Positions 14,505 to 20,494 of a DNA stretch of 20,494 nucleotides are shown here, piece by piece. The notes beneath the pieces were generated by a model. It saw only the letters and a program-made list of their open reading frames with translations, was not told the DNA's origin and ran no database searches. The position numbers and the translations under genes are program-made. Where the stretch lies: contig JAZQPA010000132.1 in the NCBI GenBank assembly GCA_045628125.1, positions 1-20,494 of the forward strand. Direction: 5' to 3'. This DNA comes from Minthousia sp045628125. Its GTDB lineage: Bacteria > Bacteroidota > Bacteroidia > Bacteroidales > Bacteroidaceae. Each line of letters starts with the position of its first letter. The first letter of the stretch is position 1.

Positions 14505-15788
14505 TACCTGAGCAAATGCCTGCTCTATATCGGCCAGAATGTCGTCAATGTGCTCTACACCAATGGACAGTCGCACGGTAGCAGGTGTGATGTGCTGCTG
14601 CTCCAGTTCCTCGGGTGTCATCTGAGAATGGGTGGTGGTGTAAGGATGAATCACCAGCGACTTCACGTCAGCTACATTAGCCAGCAGGGAGAAAATCTTC
14701 AGGTGATCGATGAAGGCCCATGCCTCTTTCTCACCGCCCTTCACCTCAAAGGTAAAGATACTGCCACCGCCCTGTGGGAAGTATTTCTCATAGAGGGCAT
14801 GATCGGGATGTGAAGGAAGCGACGGGTGGTTTACCTTGGCCACCTTAGGATGATTGGCCAGATAATCCACCACCTTCAGGGCATTTTCTACATGACGCTC
14901 GATGCGCAAAGGCAGGGTTTCAGTGCCTTGCAACAGGATCCAGGCATTGAATGGGGAGATACATGCTCCGGTGTCACGCAGGATGACGGCACGGATACGG
15001 GTTACGAATGCTGCAGGACCTGCCACGTCGGCAAATACGGCACCGTGATAGGATGGATCGGGTTTTGCAATGGTAGGATACTTGTCGGCATTGGCCTTCC
15101 AGTCAAACTTACCGCCGTCTACAATCACACCGCCCAACGAGGAACCGTGACCGCCGATGAATTTGGTGGCACTGATTACTACGATATCTGCTCCGTGCTC
15201 CAACGGACGGATCAGGATAGGTGCAAAGGTATTGTCTACAATAAATACCACACCGTGATGGTGAGCCACCTCTGCCACTGCCTCCAAATCAGTAACATCG
15301 GAATTTGGGTTGCCGAATGTCTCTGCATATACCACCTTGGTGTTTGGCTGGATGGCTGCTTCCAGTGCCTCCAGGTCGTTTACCTTTACGATGGTGTTCG
15401 TGATTCCCTGTGTGGCCAGGGTGTGGGTAATCAAATTGAAGGAACCGCCATACAGGTTGTCAGCAGCTACAATATGGTCGCCTGCCTGAAGGACATTCTG
15501 CAGGGCGTAGGTCACCGCTGCCGCACCCGATGCTACCGCCAAACCTGCCACACCGCCTTCCAATGCGGCAATGCGCTCCTCAAATACACCTTGGGTGGAG
15601 TTGGTCAGACGGCCGTAGATGTTACCGGCATCGCGCAAGCCGAAACGGTCGGCTGCATGCTGTGAGTCGCGGAACACGTATGATGTGGTTTGATAAATAG
15701 GTACTGCACGTGAATCGGTTGCCGGATCTGCCTGTTCCTGTCCTACGTGTAAGGCTAAAGTCTCAATGTGTAAATTGTTCTTTTCCAT
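14502..15788 (-). CDS. metY: O-acetylhomoserine sulfhydrylase / aminocarboxypropyltransferase
   Basis: This PLP enzyme makes homocysteine (or methionine) from O-acetylhomoserine and sulfide (or methanethiol). It is a 428-residue Cys/Met-metabolism fold-type I enzyme. It has LHVGQEQADPATDSRAVPIYQTTSY at the N-terminus, IYGRLTNST, ASGAAAVTYAL, ADNLYGGSFNL, NTFAPILIRPLEHGAD, the PLP Lys209 in VISATKFIGGHGS, and LLANVADVKSLVIHP near the end. The length of about 430, with the insertion around residues 230-260, separates it from the shorter cystathionine gamma-synthases. I chose the ATG at 15788; an in-frame codon ten residues upstream lies on the predicted promoter. It is divergent from an Lrp-type regulator gene that probably controls it. 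Confidence 0.92.
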   Translation of the reverse strand: MEKNNLHIETLALHVGQEQADPATDSRAVPIYQTTSYVFRDSQHAADRFGLRDAGNIYGRLTNSTQGVFEERIAALEGGVAGLAVASGAAAVTYALQNVLQAGDHIVAADNLYGGSFNLITHTLATQGITNTIVKVNDLEALEAAIQPNTKVVYAETFGNPNSDVTDLEAVAEVAHHHGVVFIVDNTFAPILIRPLEHGADIVVISATKFIGGHGSSLGGVIVDGGKFDWKANADKYPTIAKPDPSYHGAVFADVAGPAAFVTRIRAVILRDTGACISPFNAWILLQGTETLPLRIERHVENALKVVDYLANHPKVAKVNHPSLPSHPDHALYEKYFPQGGGSIFTFEVKGGEKEAWAFIDHLKIFSLLANVADVKSLVIHPYTTTHSQMTPEELEQQHITPATVRLSIGVEHIDDILADIEQAFAQV

Positions 15789-15815
15789 AATGCTTATTTT
15801 TTTATTTTGATATTG

Positions 15816-15847
15816 CAAAGGTAGAACATGTAGAATATTCCAACAAG
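15816..15847 (-). promoter_or_regulatory. Promoter of metY (minus strand)
   Basis: Read on the minus strand, CTTG (15847-15844), a 20-nt spacer and TACCTTTG (15823-15816) fit the Bacteroidetes consensus. The predicted 5' leader is about 20 nt. One copy of the TAGAATATTYCA repeat (15831-15842) lies inside this promoter spacer. Confidence 0.75.
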
Positions 15848-15873
15848 AAGATTTGAAAACTTAGAATATTTCA
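15831..15873. promoter_or_regulatory. Repeated TAGAATATTYCA element, candidate operator in the divergent region
   Basis: TAGAATATTCCA (15831-15842) and TAGAATATTTCA (15862-15873) are direct repeats that differ at one base. They are 31 bp apart, close to three helical turns. Each contains a near-palindromic GAATATTC core. One lies in the metY promoter spacer and the other in the regulator promoter spacer. A further AGAAT/ATTCT pair lies at 15884-15898. AT-rich phased sites are usual for Lrp-family regulators, and the adjacent gene is one. Binding is inferred. Confidence 0.55.
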
Positions 15874-15882
15874 CTATTTTTG
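15852..15882 (+). promoter_or_regulatory. Promoter of the Lrp-family regulator
   Basis: TTTG at 15852-15855, a 19-nt spacer and TATTTTTG at 15875-15882 match the consensus exactly. It is arranged back to back with the metY promoter, with the two -33 boxes only 4 nt apart. Confidence 0.78.
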
Positions 15883-15943
15883 CATTCTATAAAAGAATAA
15901 AAGCAAAGTACTGCCACCGATTAGGAGGCCTAAAAAGAATGAC

Positions 15944-16417
15944 ATGATGGAAGAGAGTTACAAACTGGACGAACGCGATATTGATATTTTACGCGCATTG
16001 CAGCAGAATGCACGGTTGACCAACAAGGAACTGGCAGCCAAGGTACACTTATCCACCACTCCCACTTACGAACGGGTAAAGCGTCTGGAGCGGCTTGGTG
16101 TTATCCGGCAGTATGCCACCATTCTGGATGCCGGGAAACTGAACAAGGGATTTGCGGTGTTCTGCAGCGTAAAGCTGCGGCAACTGAACACCGAGCGTGC
16201 CATTGCCTTTACCGAGATGATCAGCAGCATACCGGAGGTGACGGAGTGCTACAACATTTCCGGTAGCTTCGACTACCTGCTGCGTATCCAGTCGCCCGAC
16301 ATGAAGTATTATCAGCAGTTCCTGCTGAATGTTTTGGGACGTCACGACAACATTGCCTCCCTGGAGAGCACGTTTGTCATGGAGGAGATCAAGCATGAAT
16401 ATGGCGTGAGTGTATAA
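15944..16417 (+). CDS. Lrp/AsnC family transcriptional regulator
   Basis: The 157-residue DNA-binding protein has an N-terminal winged HTH (residues about 6-65: LDERDIDILRALQQNARLTNKELA, then HLSTTPTYERVKRLERLGVI). A C-terminal RAM/AsnC effector domain follows (about 70-150, with VTECYNISGSFDYLLRI as the amino-acid-binding, dimerising beta region). Such proteins form octamers and respond to amino acids. Its divergent position to metY, with phased repeats between them, suggests control of methionine/cysteine metabolism and autoregulation; this is inferred. Two ATGs at 15944 and 15947 are possible starts. AGGAGG at 15923-15928 is unusual for this phylum. The stop is only 2 nt from the end of the convergent TauE/SafE gene. 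Confidence 0.9.
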   Translation: MMEESYKLDERDIDILRALQQNARLTNKELAAKVHLSTTPTYERVKRLERLGVIRQYATILDAGKLNKGFAVFCSVKLRQLNTERAIAFTEMISSIPEVTECYNISGSFDYLLRIQSPDMKYYQQFLLNVLGRHDNIASLESTFVMEEIKHEYGVSV

Positions 16418-16419
16418 CC

Positions 16420-17148
16420 TCAGAGCAGTGCTCCCAACAGGGCGATGATTCCGCTCACACCTATATATATAAAGACGATGCGGCGAAGGAGTTGCAGGGA
16501 GATGAAACGGAAAGCCAACCCACCGATATAGGTGCCCAGGATGACGGCAGGCAATGCCCAGCACCACGAATGCCACACGGCCGGGGTCACAAAACCGGAA
16601 TGTGCCCTATAGAGGGTCATCATGAAATTACCCAGCAGGAAATAGGTTTGCGCCAATGCCACATACTGCTCCTTGGTTTGCGACACCTCGATGAAATACA
16701 GCACGGCCGGAGGGCCCTGCATGCCAAAGAATCCGCCCATGAAACCCGACAGGGTTCCCAGCGATACCTGAACCGGAAGGATGGGTTTGATGCGTACCTT
16801 GTCGGAGAAGAACCAGAAATAGACGGAGGCAATAATCAGCGCCATGCCCAGGATGATCTGCAGTGCTTTCTTATCCAATTGGGCAACCACCCTGACGGCT
16901 ACAAAGCTGACCATCAGGAAGGTGATGAGGATAGGCAGCAACCGTCCCCAGTTCAGCGACTTATAGTAACGGAACACCAGAAACAGCGAGGTGACCATGG
17001 CCAGTAAGCCGGAAAGGGCTGTTGCCTCACCATACGAGGGCATGAGATAGGGCAACATGGTCATGATGAAGATGCCAAAGCCGAAACCGGTGGTACGCTG
17101 CACGAATGCCGCACCCATGGCAAAGAAGAACAGAAGAACCAGGGTCAT
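16420..17148 (-). CDS. TauE/SafE-family membrane permease
   Basis: The 242-residue protein is almost wholly hydrophobic with about seven to eight membrane helices. The typical features of the TauE/SafE (DUF81) family are present: a Gly/Phe-rich N-terminal repeat (TTGFGFGIFIMTMLP) and a second matching repeat in the middle (SGFMGGFFGMQGPPAVLYFI). The family exports or imports small anions such as sulfite, sulfoacetate or sulfonates, but most members are uncharacterised. Its start overlaps the stop of the upstream alpha-ribazole phosphatase gene by 4 nt (ATGA), so the two are translationally coupled. That placement in a cobalamin group could point to a role in uptake of cobalt or a precursor. 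The nearby sulfur gene metY instead allows a sulfur-anion role. Neither is proven. Confidence 0.83.
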   Translation of the reverse strand: MTLVLLFFFAMGAAFVQRTTGFGFGIFIMTMLPYLMPSYGEATALSGLLAMVTSLFLVFRYYKSLNWGRLLPILITFLMVSFVAVRVVAQLDKKALQIILGMALIIASVYFWFFSDKVRIKPILPVQVSLGTLSGFMGGFFGMQGPPAVLYFIEVSQTKEQYVALAQTYFLLGNFMMTLYRAHSGFVTPAVWHSWCWALPAVILGTYIGGLAFRFISLQLLRRIVFIYIGVSGIIALLGALL

Positions 17149-17684
17149 ATCTCCACGTCAATTACAGCGCCGTAAGGAAGCAACTTGCTGAAGGCTTCCT
17201 CGATGGTGGTCTTTCCGGTGTAGAGCAGTGAGCAGGTCAGGATACCGCCATGGGCAAACACCAGCACATTATCATCAGGGGCATGCTTCTGCTTCAGCGA
17301 TTCCAGGAAATCGCCCACCCGGTGCAACTGATCCTGAAAGGATTCGCCATTGGTGGTGCGCACATGCAAGTAGTCATCGTACCACTCCTGAATGCGGGGA
17401 TCCTTAATGTCATCAAACATCTGCATCTCCCAATCGCCAAAGTTCAGTTCCTTCAGGCGGTCGTCCTTTACAGGATTAGCATAACCGCAATAATTGGCCA
17501 ATTTCCATGCACGGCTCAAAGGGCTGGAATACACGGCATTGAACTCCACATCCAGTTCCGACAGGCGTTGCTTCACATCACTTGCCTCCTCAGGAAATGA
17601 CGCTGCCAATGGCACGTCTGTATGACCGTAACAGGTTCCCATGGGAACATCCACCGAAGTATGTCGAACCAGATAGACTTTCAT
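17145..17684 (-). CDS. cobC: Alpha-ribazole-5'-phosphate phosphatase (histidine phosphatase family)
   Basis: The enzyme dephosphorylates alpha-ribazole phosphate, or adenosylcobalamin phosphate, late in nucleotide-loop assembly of cobalamin. The 179-residue protein begins with the phosphoglycerate-mutase-like motif YLVRHTS (phospho-accepting His8). The CobC-like block VDVPMGTCYGHTDVPL follows, then SSPLSRAW, ELNFGDWEM and the second catalytic His in FAHGGIL. The block after RHT distinguishes it from general phosphoglycerate mutases. It is divergent from the threonine-phosphate decarboxylase gene, which supports the cobalamin role. The start at 17684 lies just after a minus-strand -7 box. Confidence 0.87.
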   Translation of the reverse strand: MKVYLVRHTSVDVPMGTCYGHTDVPLAASFPEEASDVKQRLSELDVEFNAVYSSPLSRAWKLANYCGYANPVKDDRLKELNFGDWEMQMFDDIKDPRIQEWYDDYLHVRTTNGESFQDQLHRVGDFLESLKQKHAPDDNVLVFAHGGILTCSLLYTGKTTIEEAFSKLLPYGAVIDVEI

Positions 17685-17702
17685 CCTTATTTATTTTTCA
17701 CG

Positions 17703-17710
17703 CAAAGTTA
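17703..17710 (-). promoter_or_regulatory. -7 element for the cobC-tauE unit (minus strand)
   Basis: On the minus strand TAACTTTG (17710-17703) matches TAnnTTTG, 18 nt before the cobC start. The -33 box is weak. The 78-nt divergent gap also holds a weaker plus-strand candidate, TACCTTTA (17733-17740), for the threonine-phosphate decarboxylase gene. The gap is too short for a cobalamin riboswitch and I see none. Confidence 0.5.
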
Positions 17711-17762
17711 CGCATTTTTGCGCTGAAAGCAGTACCTTTACATGCAATTTTAAAATCCGGAT

Positions 17763-18773
17763 ATGGTAATCGGTCACGGTAACGACAAATATCAGTACAA
17801 AGACATTGAAGTAGACTTCAGTTCCAACATCCCCGGCGGCATTGACCACGAGGATTTGTTTGCCTATTTGAGCCAGACGCTGAGACAGGTGGAGGATTAT
17901 CCTTCACCCGATGCGGCACCTCTGGCCGAAGCTTTGGCATTCCGTCTGATGATTCAGAAGGGCGAGATTGCGGTCACCAACGGTGCCACCGAAGCCATCT
18001 ACCTCACGGCTCTGGCATTCCGGGGCAGCCGCAGTGCCATCCTTATCCCTACCTTCAGTGAATACGAGGATGCCTGTATCCTGCACGGACATACGGTCAA
18101 GCATATCTTCTCCTTGGAGGAGATGCCGTCGGATGTGCAGATGGTGTGGTTGTGCAATCCGAACAACCCCACCGGCAGTGCCGTTCCGCACGACACCTTG
18201 CTTCCTTTCATCGAAAAGCATGCCGATGTGCTGTTTGTCATCGACCAGAGTTACGAGTCGCTCACCCCGTACCCTTTACTCACCGCTTCCGAAGCCAATG
18301 CGCTTCCCAATGTCATCCTGATTCACTCCATGACCAAGGAATATGCCATTCCGGGATTGCGCATCGGTTACCTTACGGCCAATGCCTCGCTGATGCGGCA
18401 GATAGCCAGCCAGCGCATGCCATGGAGCGTGAACCAGGTGGCCATCAATGCCGGCCTTTTCCTGCTGAGACAATACGATGAGAGTCCTTTCTGCCTGGAC
18501 GAGCTGTTGGAGGAGCGTGCGTATATGGCCGGGCAACTCACGGCTATGGGCGGCTTTGAGCCCTGGCCGAGCGAGACGAATTTCCTGCTGGTGCAGCTCA
18601 GGACGGGTAAGGCGCCTGCCCTGAAGAGATGGTTGGCTGAGGAGCATCATCTGCTGATTCGGGATGCCAGCAACTTTGCGGGTTTGGACGACCGGTTCTT
18701 CCGCATTGCGGTTCAGGAGCCGGATGAGAATGAGCGTTTACTGGATGCACTGGAGGAATGGATTCAACTATGA
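17763..18773 (+). CDS. cobD: Threonine-phosphate decarboxylase (CobD type)
   Basis: This PLP enzyme decarboxylates L-threonine O-3-phosphate to (R)-1-aminopropan-2-ol phosphate, the linker of the cobalamin nucleotide loop. The 336-residue protein is a short class I/II aminotransferase-like fold. It starts GHGNDKYQYKDIEVDFSSNI, close to the CobD/histidinol-phosphate aminotransferase start. It has TNGATEAIYL, WLCNPNNPTGS, IDQSYESLTPY, PLP Lys192 in SMTKEYAIPGLRIGYL, and the C-terminal Arg in RFFRIAVQ. Histidinol-phosphate aminotransferase is the main alternative. The N-terminal HGN pattern and the overlapping cbiB gene favour CobD. It ends in an ATGA overlap with cbiB, whose product joins the aminopropanol phosphate to cobyric acid. 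Confidence 0.85.
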   Translation: MVIGHGNDKYQYKDIEVDFSSNIPGGIDHEDLFAYLSQTLRQVEDYPSPDAAPLAEALAFRLMIQKGEIAVTNGATEAIYLTALAFRGSRSAILIPTFSEYEDACILHGHTVKHIFSLEEMPSDVQMVWLCNPNNPTGSAVPHDTLLPFIEKHADVLFVIDQSYESLTPYPLLTASEANALPNVILIHSMTKEYAIPGLRIGYLTANASLMRQIASQRMPWSVNQVAINAGLFLLRQYDESPFCLDELLEERAYMAGQLTAMGGFEPWPSETNFLLVQLRTGKAPALKRWLAEEHHLLIRDASNFAGLDDRFFRIAVQEPDENERLLDALEEWIQL

Positions 18774-19702
18774 GCGAGGCACTGATTATATTGGTTCTGG
18801 CATGGATAGCCGACTGGCTGCTGGGCGACCCGATGTGGCTGCCCCACCCTATCGTGTACTATGGCAAATGGATTGCGTATGGGGAAAAGAAACTGAATAA
18901 GGGCAACGGCCGCAAAGCCAAGGGGGCCGTGTTTGCTGTCTGTTCCATTGTGCTTTCGTTCCTGTTGTCTTTCATCGTATTGTATCTGATACGCCAGCAT
19001 ACCTCTTCTGCCGTATATGTGCTTGTCTCTGCCCTGCTGCTGTTTTTCTGTCTGGCGGGCACTACCCTGATACGTGAAGTCAGATGGGTGTTCCTGGCGG
19101 TGGACGAGTCGCTGGAGAAGGGTCGCAAGCAGGTGGCACGCATTGTGGGGCGCGATACCCAGAACCTTTCCGCACAGGAGGTTCGTGCTGCTGCCCTGGA
19201 GACACTGGCCGAGAACCTGAGCGACGGTGTGATTGCTCCGCTGTTCTGGTATGCCCTGCTGGGTGTTCCCGGTGCGCTGATGTATAAGATGGTGAACACG
19301 CTGGACAGCATGATTGGCTACCAGAATCCGCGCTACAAGGATTTCGGTTGCTGGGCGGCCAGGATTGACGATGCGTTCAATTTCATTCCTGCCCGCATCA
19401 CGGCTTACCTGATGGCCATCGTCAGCGGAAAGCCTTTACTCCCGTTGCTGAAGTTCATCCACACGTTTGCTCACTGCCATGCCAGCCCTAACTCCGGTTG
19501 GCCGGAATCGGCCCTGGCGGGTATACTGGATTGCCGTTTCGGCGGTCCTCACGATTATTTCGGTGAACTGTTCTACAAGCCTTATATCGGTACCCATCCC
19601 CGTCCGTTTGTGACCCTCGACATGGAGATTGCCGTCCGGATCAATCGCTCAGCCGAAATTCTTTTTGTCATTCTAATCGCCATTTTTCATACATTCTATT
19701 GA
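18770..19702 (+). CDS. cbiB: Adenosylcobinamide-phosphate synthase CbiB
   Basis: This membrane enzyme condenses adenosylcobyric acid with aminopropanol (phosphate) to form adenosylcobinamide (phosphate). The 310-residue protein starts with the family signature LAWIADWLLGDPMWLPHPIV. It has membrane helices near 50-95, the conserved loop VGRDTQNLSAQEVRAAALETLAENLSDGVIAPLFW, VNTLDSMIGYQNPRYKDFG, DDAFNFIPARITAYL and the C-terminal SPNSGWPESALAG. I chose the ATG at 18770 (MSEALIIL) because it forms an ATGA overlap with the cobD stop and gives the usual N-terminus. An in-frame ATG at 18758 would add four residues and cannot be excluded; GGAGG lies upstream of both. No terminator hairpin was found after the stop. 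Confidence 0.92.
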   Translation: MSEALIILVLAWIADWLLGDPMWLPHPIVYYGKWIAYGEKKLNKGNGRKAKGAVFAVCSIVLSFLLSFIVLYLIRQHTSSAVYVLVSALLLFFCLAGTTLIREVRWVFLAVDESLEKGRKQVARIVGRDTQNLSAQEVRAAALETLAENLSDGVIAPLFWYALLGVPGALMYKMVNTLDSMIGYQNPRYKDFGCWAARIDDAFNFIPARITAYLMAIVSGKPLLPLLKFIHTFAHCHASPNSGWPESALAGILDCRFGGPHDYFGELFYKPYIGTHPRPFVTLDMEIAVRINRSAEILFVILIAIFHTFY

Positions 19703-19711
19703 TTTTTTTCT

Positions 19712-19719
19712 TACTTTTG
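19712..19719 (+). promoter_or_regulatory. -7 element upstream of the C69 dipeptidase
   Basis: TACTTTTG matches TAnnTTTG, 28 nt before the start codon. No good -33 TTTG is seen at 19-20 nt, so activation by another factor is possible. Confidence 0.5.
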
Positions 19720-19746
19720 TGTCCAAATTTCAAAAATAGGACACAA
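19717..19746. promoter_or_regulatory. Perfect 8-bp inverted repeat between promoter and start of the C69 dipeptidase
   Basis: TTGTGTCC (19717-19724) and GGACACAA (19739-19746) form an exact inverted repeat around a 14-nt AT-rich spacer. The left arm overlaps the -7 box and the right arm ends 1 nt before the ATG. It could be a repressor operator or, if fully transcribed, a hairpin that hides the start. Confidence 0.45.
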
Positions 19747-19747
19747 G

Positions 19748-20494
19748 ATGAAGAAGAGAGTATTTATGGCAGTGGCTCTGCTGCTGTCTGCCTGGATGCC
19801 TATGATGGCATGTACCAATATGATTGTGGGCAAGAAGGCCTCGGTGGATGGTTCCGTAATGGTGACTTACAATGACGATGCCGGCAGTAAGTTCGGTCAC
19901 CTGTGCCACTTCCCTGCCGGTGTTCATGCTCCTGGCGAGATGCGCAAGGTGTACGATTGGGAAACCAAGCGTTATCTGGGCGAGATTGCCGAGGCTCCTT
20001 ACACTTATAATGTGGTAGGTAACATCAACGAGTTCCAGCTGTGTATCTGCGAGACAACCTTTGGCGGCCGCCGCGAGTGCTACAACAGCGAGGGTATCGT
20101 GGATTACGGAAGTCTTATCTACATCGCTCTGCAGCGTTGTAAGACGGCTCGCGAAGCCATCAAACTGATTACCGACCTCATCGACCAGTACGGCTATGCC
20201 AGCTCGGGCGAGAGCTTCTCTATCTGCGACAAGGAGGAGGCTTGGATCATGGAGCTGATCGGTAAGGGCAAGGGCGTAAAGGGCAGTGTCTGGGTGGCTG
20301 TACGTATCCCTGACGATTGCATCAGTGCGCATGCCAACCAGAGCCGCATCACAACTTTCCCTCAGACAAAGAAGATTGACAAGGCCTTGGGTTGCTACAA
20401 ACCTAACGAGGATGTGATGTACAGCACCGATGTGATTTCTTTCGCACGCCAGATGGGTTGGTTCGACGGCAAGGACGAGGATTTCTCTTTCCGC
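19748..20494 (+). CDS. Secreted C69-family dipeptidase (PepD-like), 3' partial
   Basis: The first 249 codons are present and the frame is open to the window end. The N-terminus is a signal peptide (MKKRVFMAVALLLSAW) ending MMA directly before Cys22. The C69 N-terminal motif follows: CTNMIVGKKASVDGSVMVTYNDD. In this Ntn-hydrolase family that Cys is the nucleophile and must become the N-terminal residue, so signal cleavage could itself activate the enzyme. Other family features are NEFQLCICETTFGGR, a GIVDYGSLIYIALQRCKTAREAI helix, and SFSICDKEEAWIMELIGKG with VWVAVRIPDDCISAHANQSRI. It probably hydrolyses dipeptides in the periplasm or outside the cell. Full length in the family is about 450-550 residues, so roughly half is missing. 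Confidence 0.9.
   Translation, partial: MKKRVFMAVALLLSAWMPMMACTNMIVGKKASVDGSVMVTYNDDAGSKFGHLCHFPAGVHAPGEMRKVYDWETKRYLGEIAEAPYTYNVVGNINEFQLCICETTFGGRRECYNSEGIVDYGSLIYIALQRCKTAREAIKLITDLIDQYGYASSGESFSICDKEEAWIMELIGKGKGVKGSVWVAVRIPDDCISAHANQSRITTFPQTKKIDKALGCYKPNEDVMYSTDVISFARQMGWFDGKDEDFSFR

Noticed and set aside
14826..15665. Plus-strand open frame of 279 codons opposite metY
   Set aside because: It is a complete antisense shadow of a clearly recognised PLP enzyme, and its translation is Cys/Gly/Tyr-rich with no domain.
16418..16440. GAGCA/TGCTC inverted repeat between the convergent Lrp and TauE genes
   Set aside because: The single-base spacer cannot form a loop and no T run follows on either strand.
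17711..17722. Small inverted repeat CGCA-TTTT-TGCG in the cobC/cobD gap
   Set aside because: Four-base arms are expected by chance, and it matches neither a terminator nor a convincing operator.
17685..17762. Possible cobalamin riboswitch in the divergent cobC/cobD gap
   Set aside because: The 78-nt gap is far shorter than a B12 riboswitch and no B12-box-like sequence was recognised.
19730..20332. Minus-strand open frame of 200 codons at the right end
   Set aside because: It lies opposite the C69 dipeptidase, whose plus-strand frame is open to the window end and carries the family motifs.

Overview
The window looks like a chromosomal segment of a Bacteroidales bacterium (Bacteroides/Prevotella type). 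Three lines of evidence support this. Several genes are preceded by the Bacteroidetes promoter form (TTTG, 19-20 nt, TAnnTTTG). Start codons mostly lack Shine-Dalgarno sequences and sit behind A-rich leaders. The gene content is also typical: a Na+-pumping decarboxylase next to methylmalonyl-CoA mutase, a DAHP synthase with a C-terminal chorismate mutase, and a C69 dipeptidase. No mobile element, CRISPR array, tRNA or rRNA was seen, and no gene-free stretch exceeds 300 bases.

Left part (1-5615): energy metabolism. It starts with the C-terminal half of the B12-dependent methylmalonyl-CoA mutase large subunit, closed by a strong terminator. A three-gene operon follows for a membrane Na+-translocating, biotin-dependent decarboxylase (gamma, alpha with fused biotin carrier, beta), probably acting on oxaloacetate. 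A hairpin then separates it from an eight-repeat TPR protein.

Centre (5616-9716): the phenylalanine/tyrosine operon pheA - aminotransferase - DAHP synthase/chorismate mutase - tyrA. The most interesting item in the window precedes it. It is an unannotated 28-codon leader peptide in which nine of ten consecutive codons are Phe or Tyr, located between a consensus promoter and an intrinsic terminator that ends 13 nt before pheA. A segment late in the leader gene can pair with the left arm of that terminator. Together these form a classical ribosome-mediated attenuator that appears to sense both end products of the operon.

Right-centre (9717-14455): separately transcribed genes for an Fe/Zn alcohol dehydrogenase (YqhD/BDH type), a secreted tandem SGNH-hydrolase-like protein whose second domain has lost its catalytic residues, a Tat-type lipoprotein of the sugar-phosphate isomerase/epimerase fold with strongly biased codons, and a PlsC-like acyltransferase.

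Right part (14456-20494): O-acetylhomoserine sulfhydrylase and an Lrp/AsnC regulator are transcribed divergently from back-to-back promoters flanked by a repeated TAGAATATTYCA element. A cobalamin nucleotide-loop group is split into two divergent pairs: alpha-ribazole phosphatase with a TauE/SafE permease (minus strand), and threonine-phosphate decarboxylase with CbiB (plus strand). The window closes inside a secreted C69 dipeptidase. The B12 genes supply the cofactor type used by the mutase at the left edge, although the two are about 16 kb apart.
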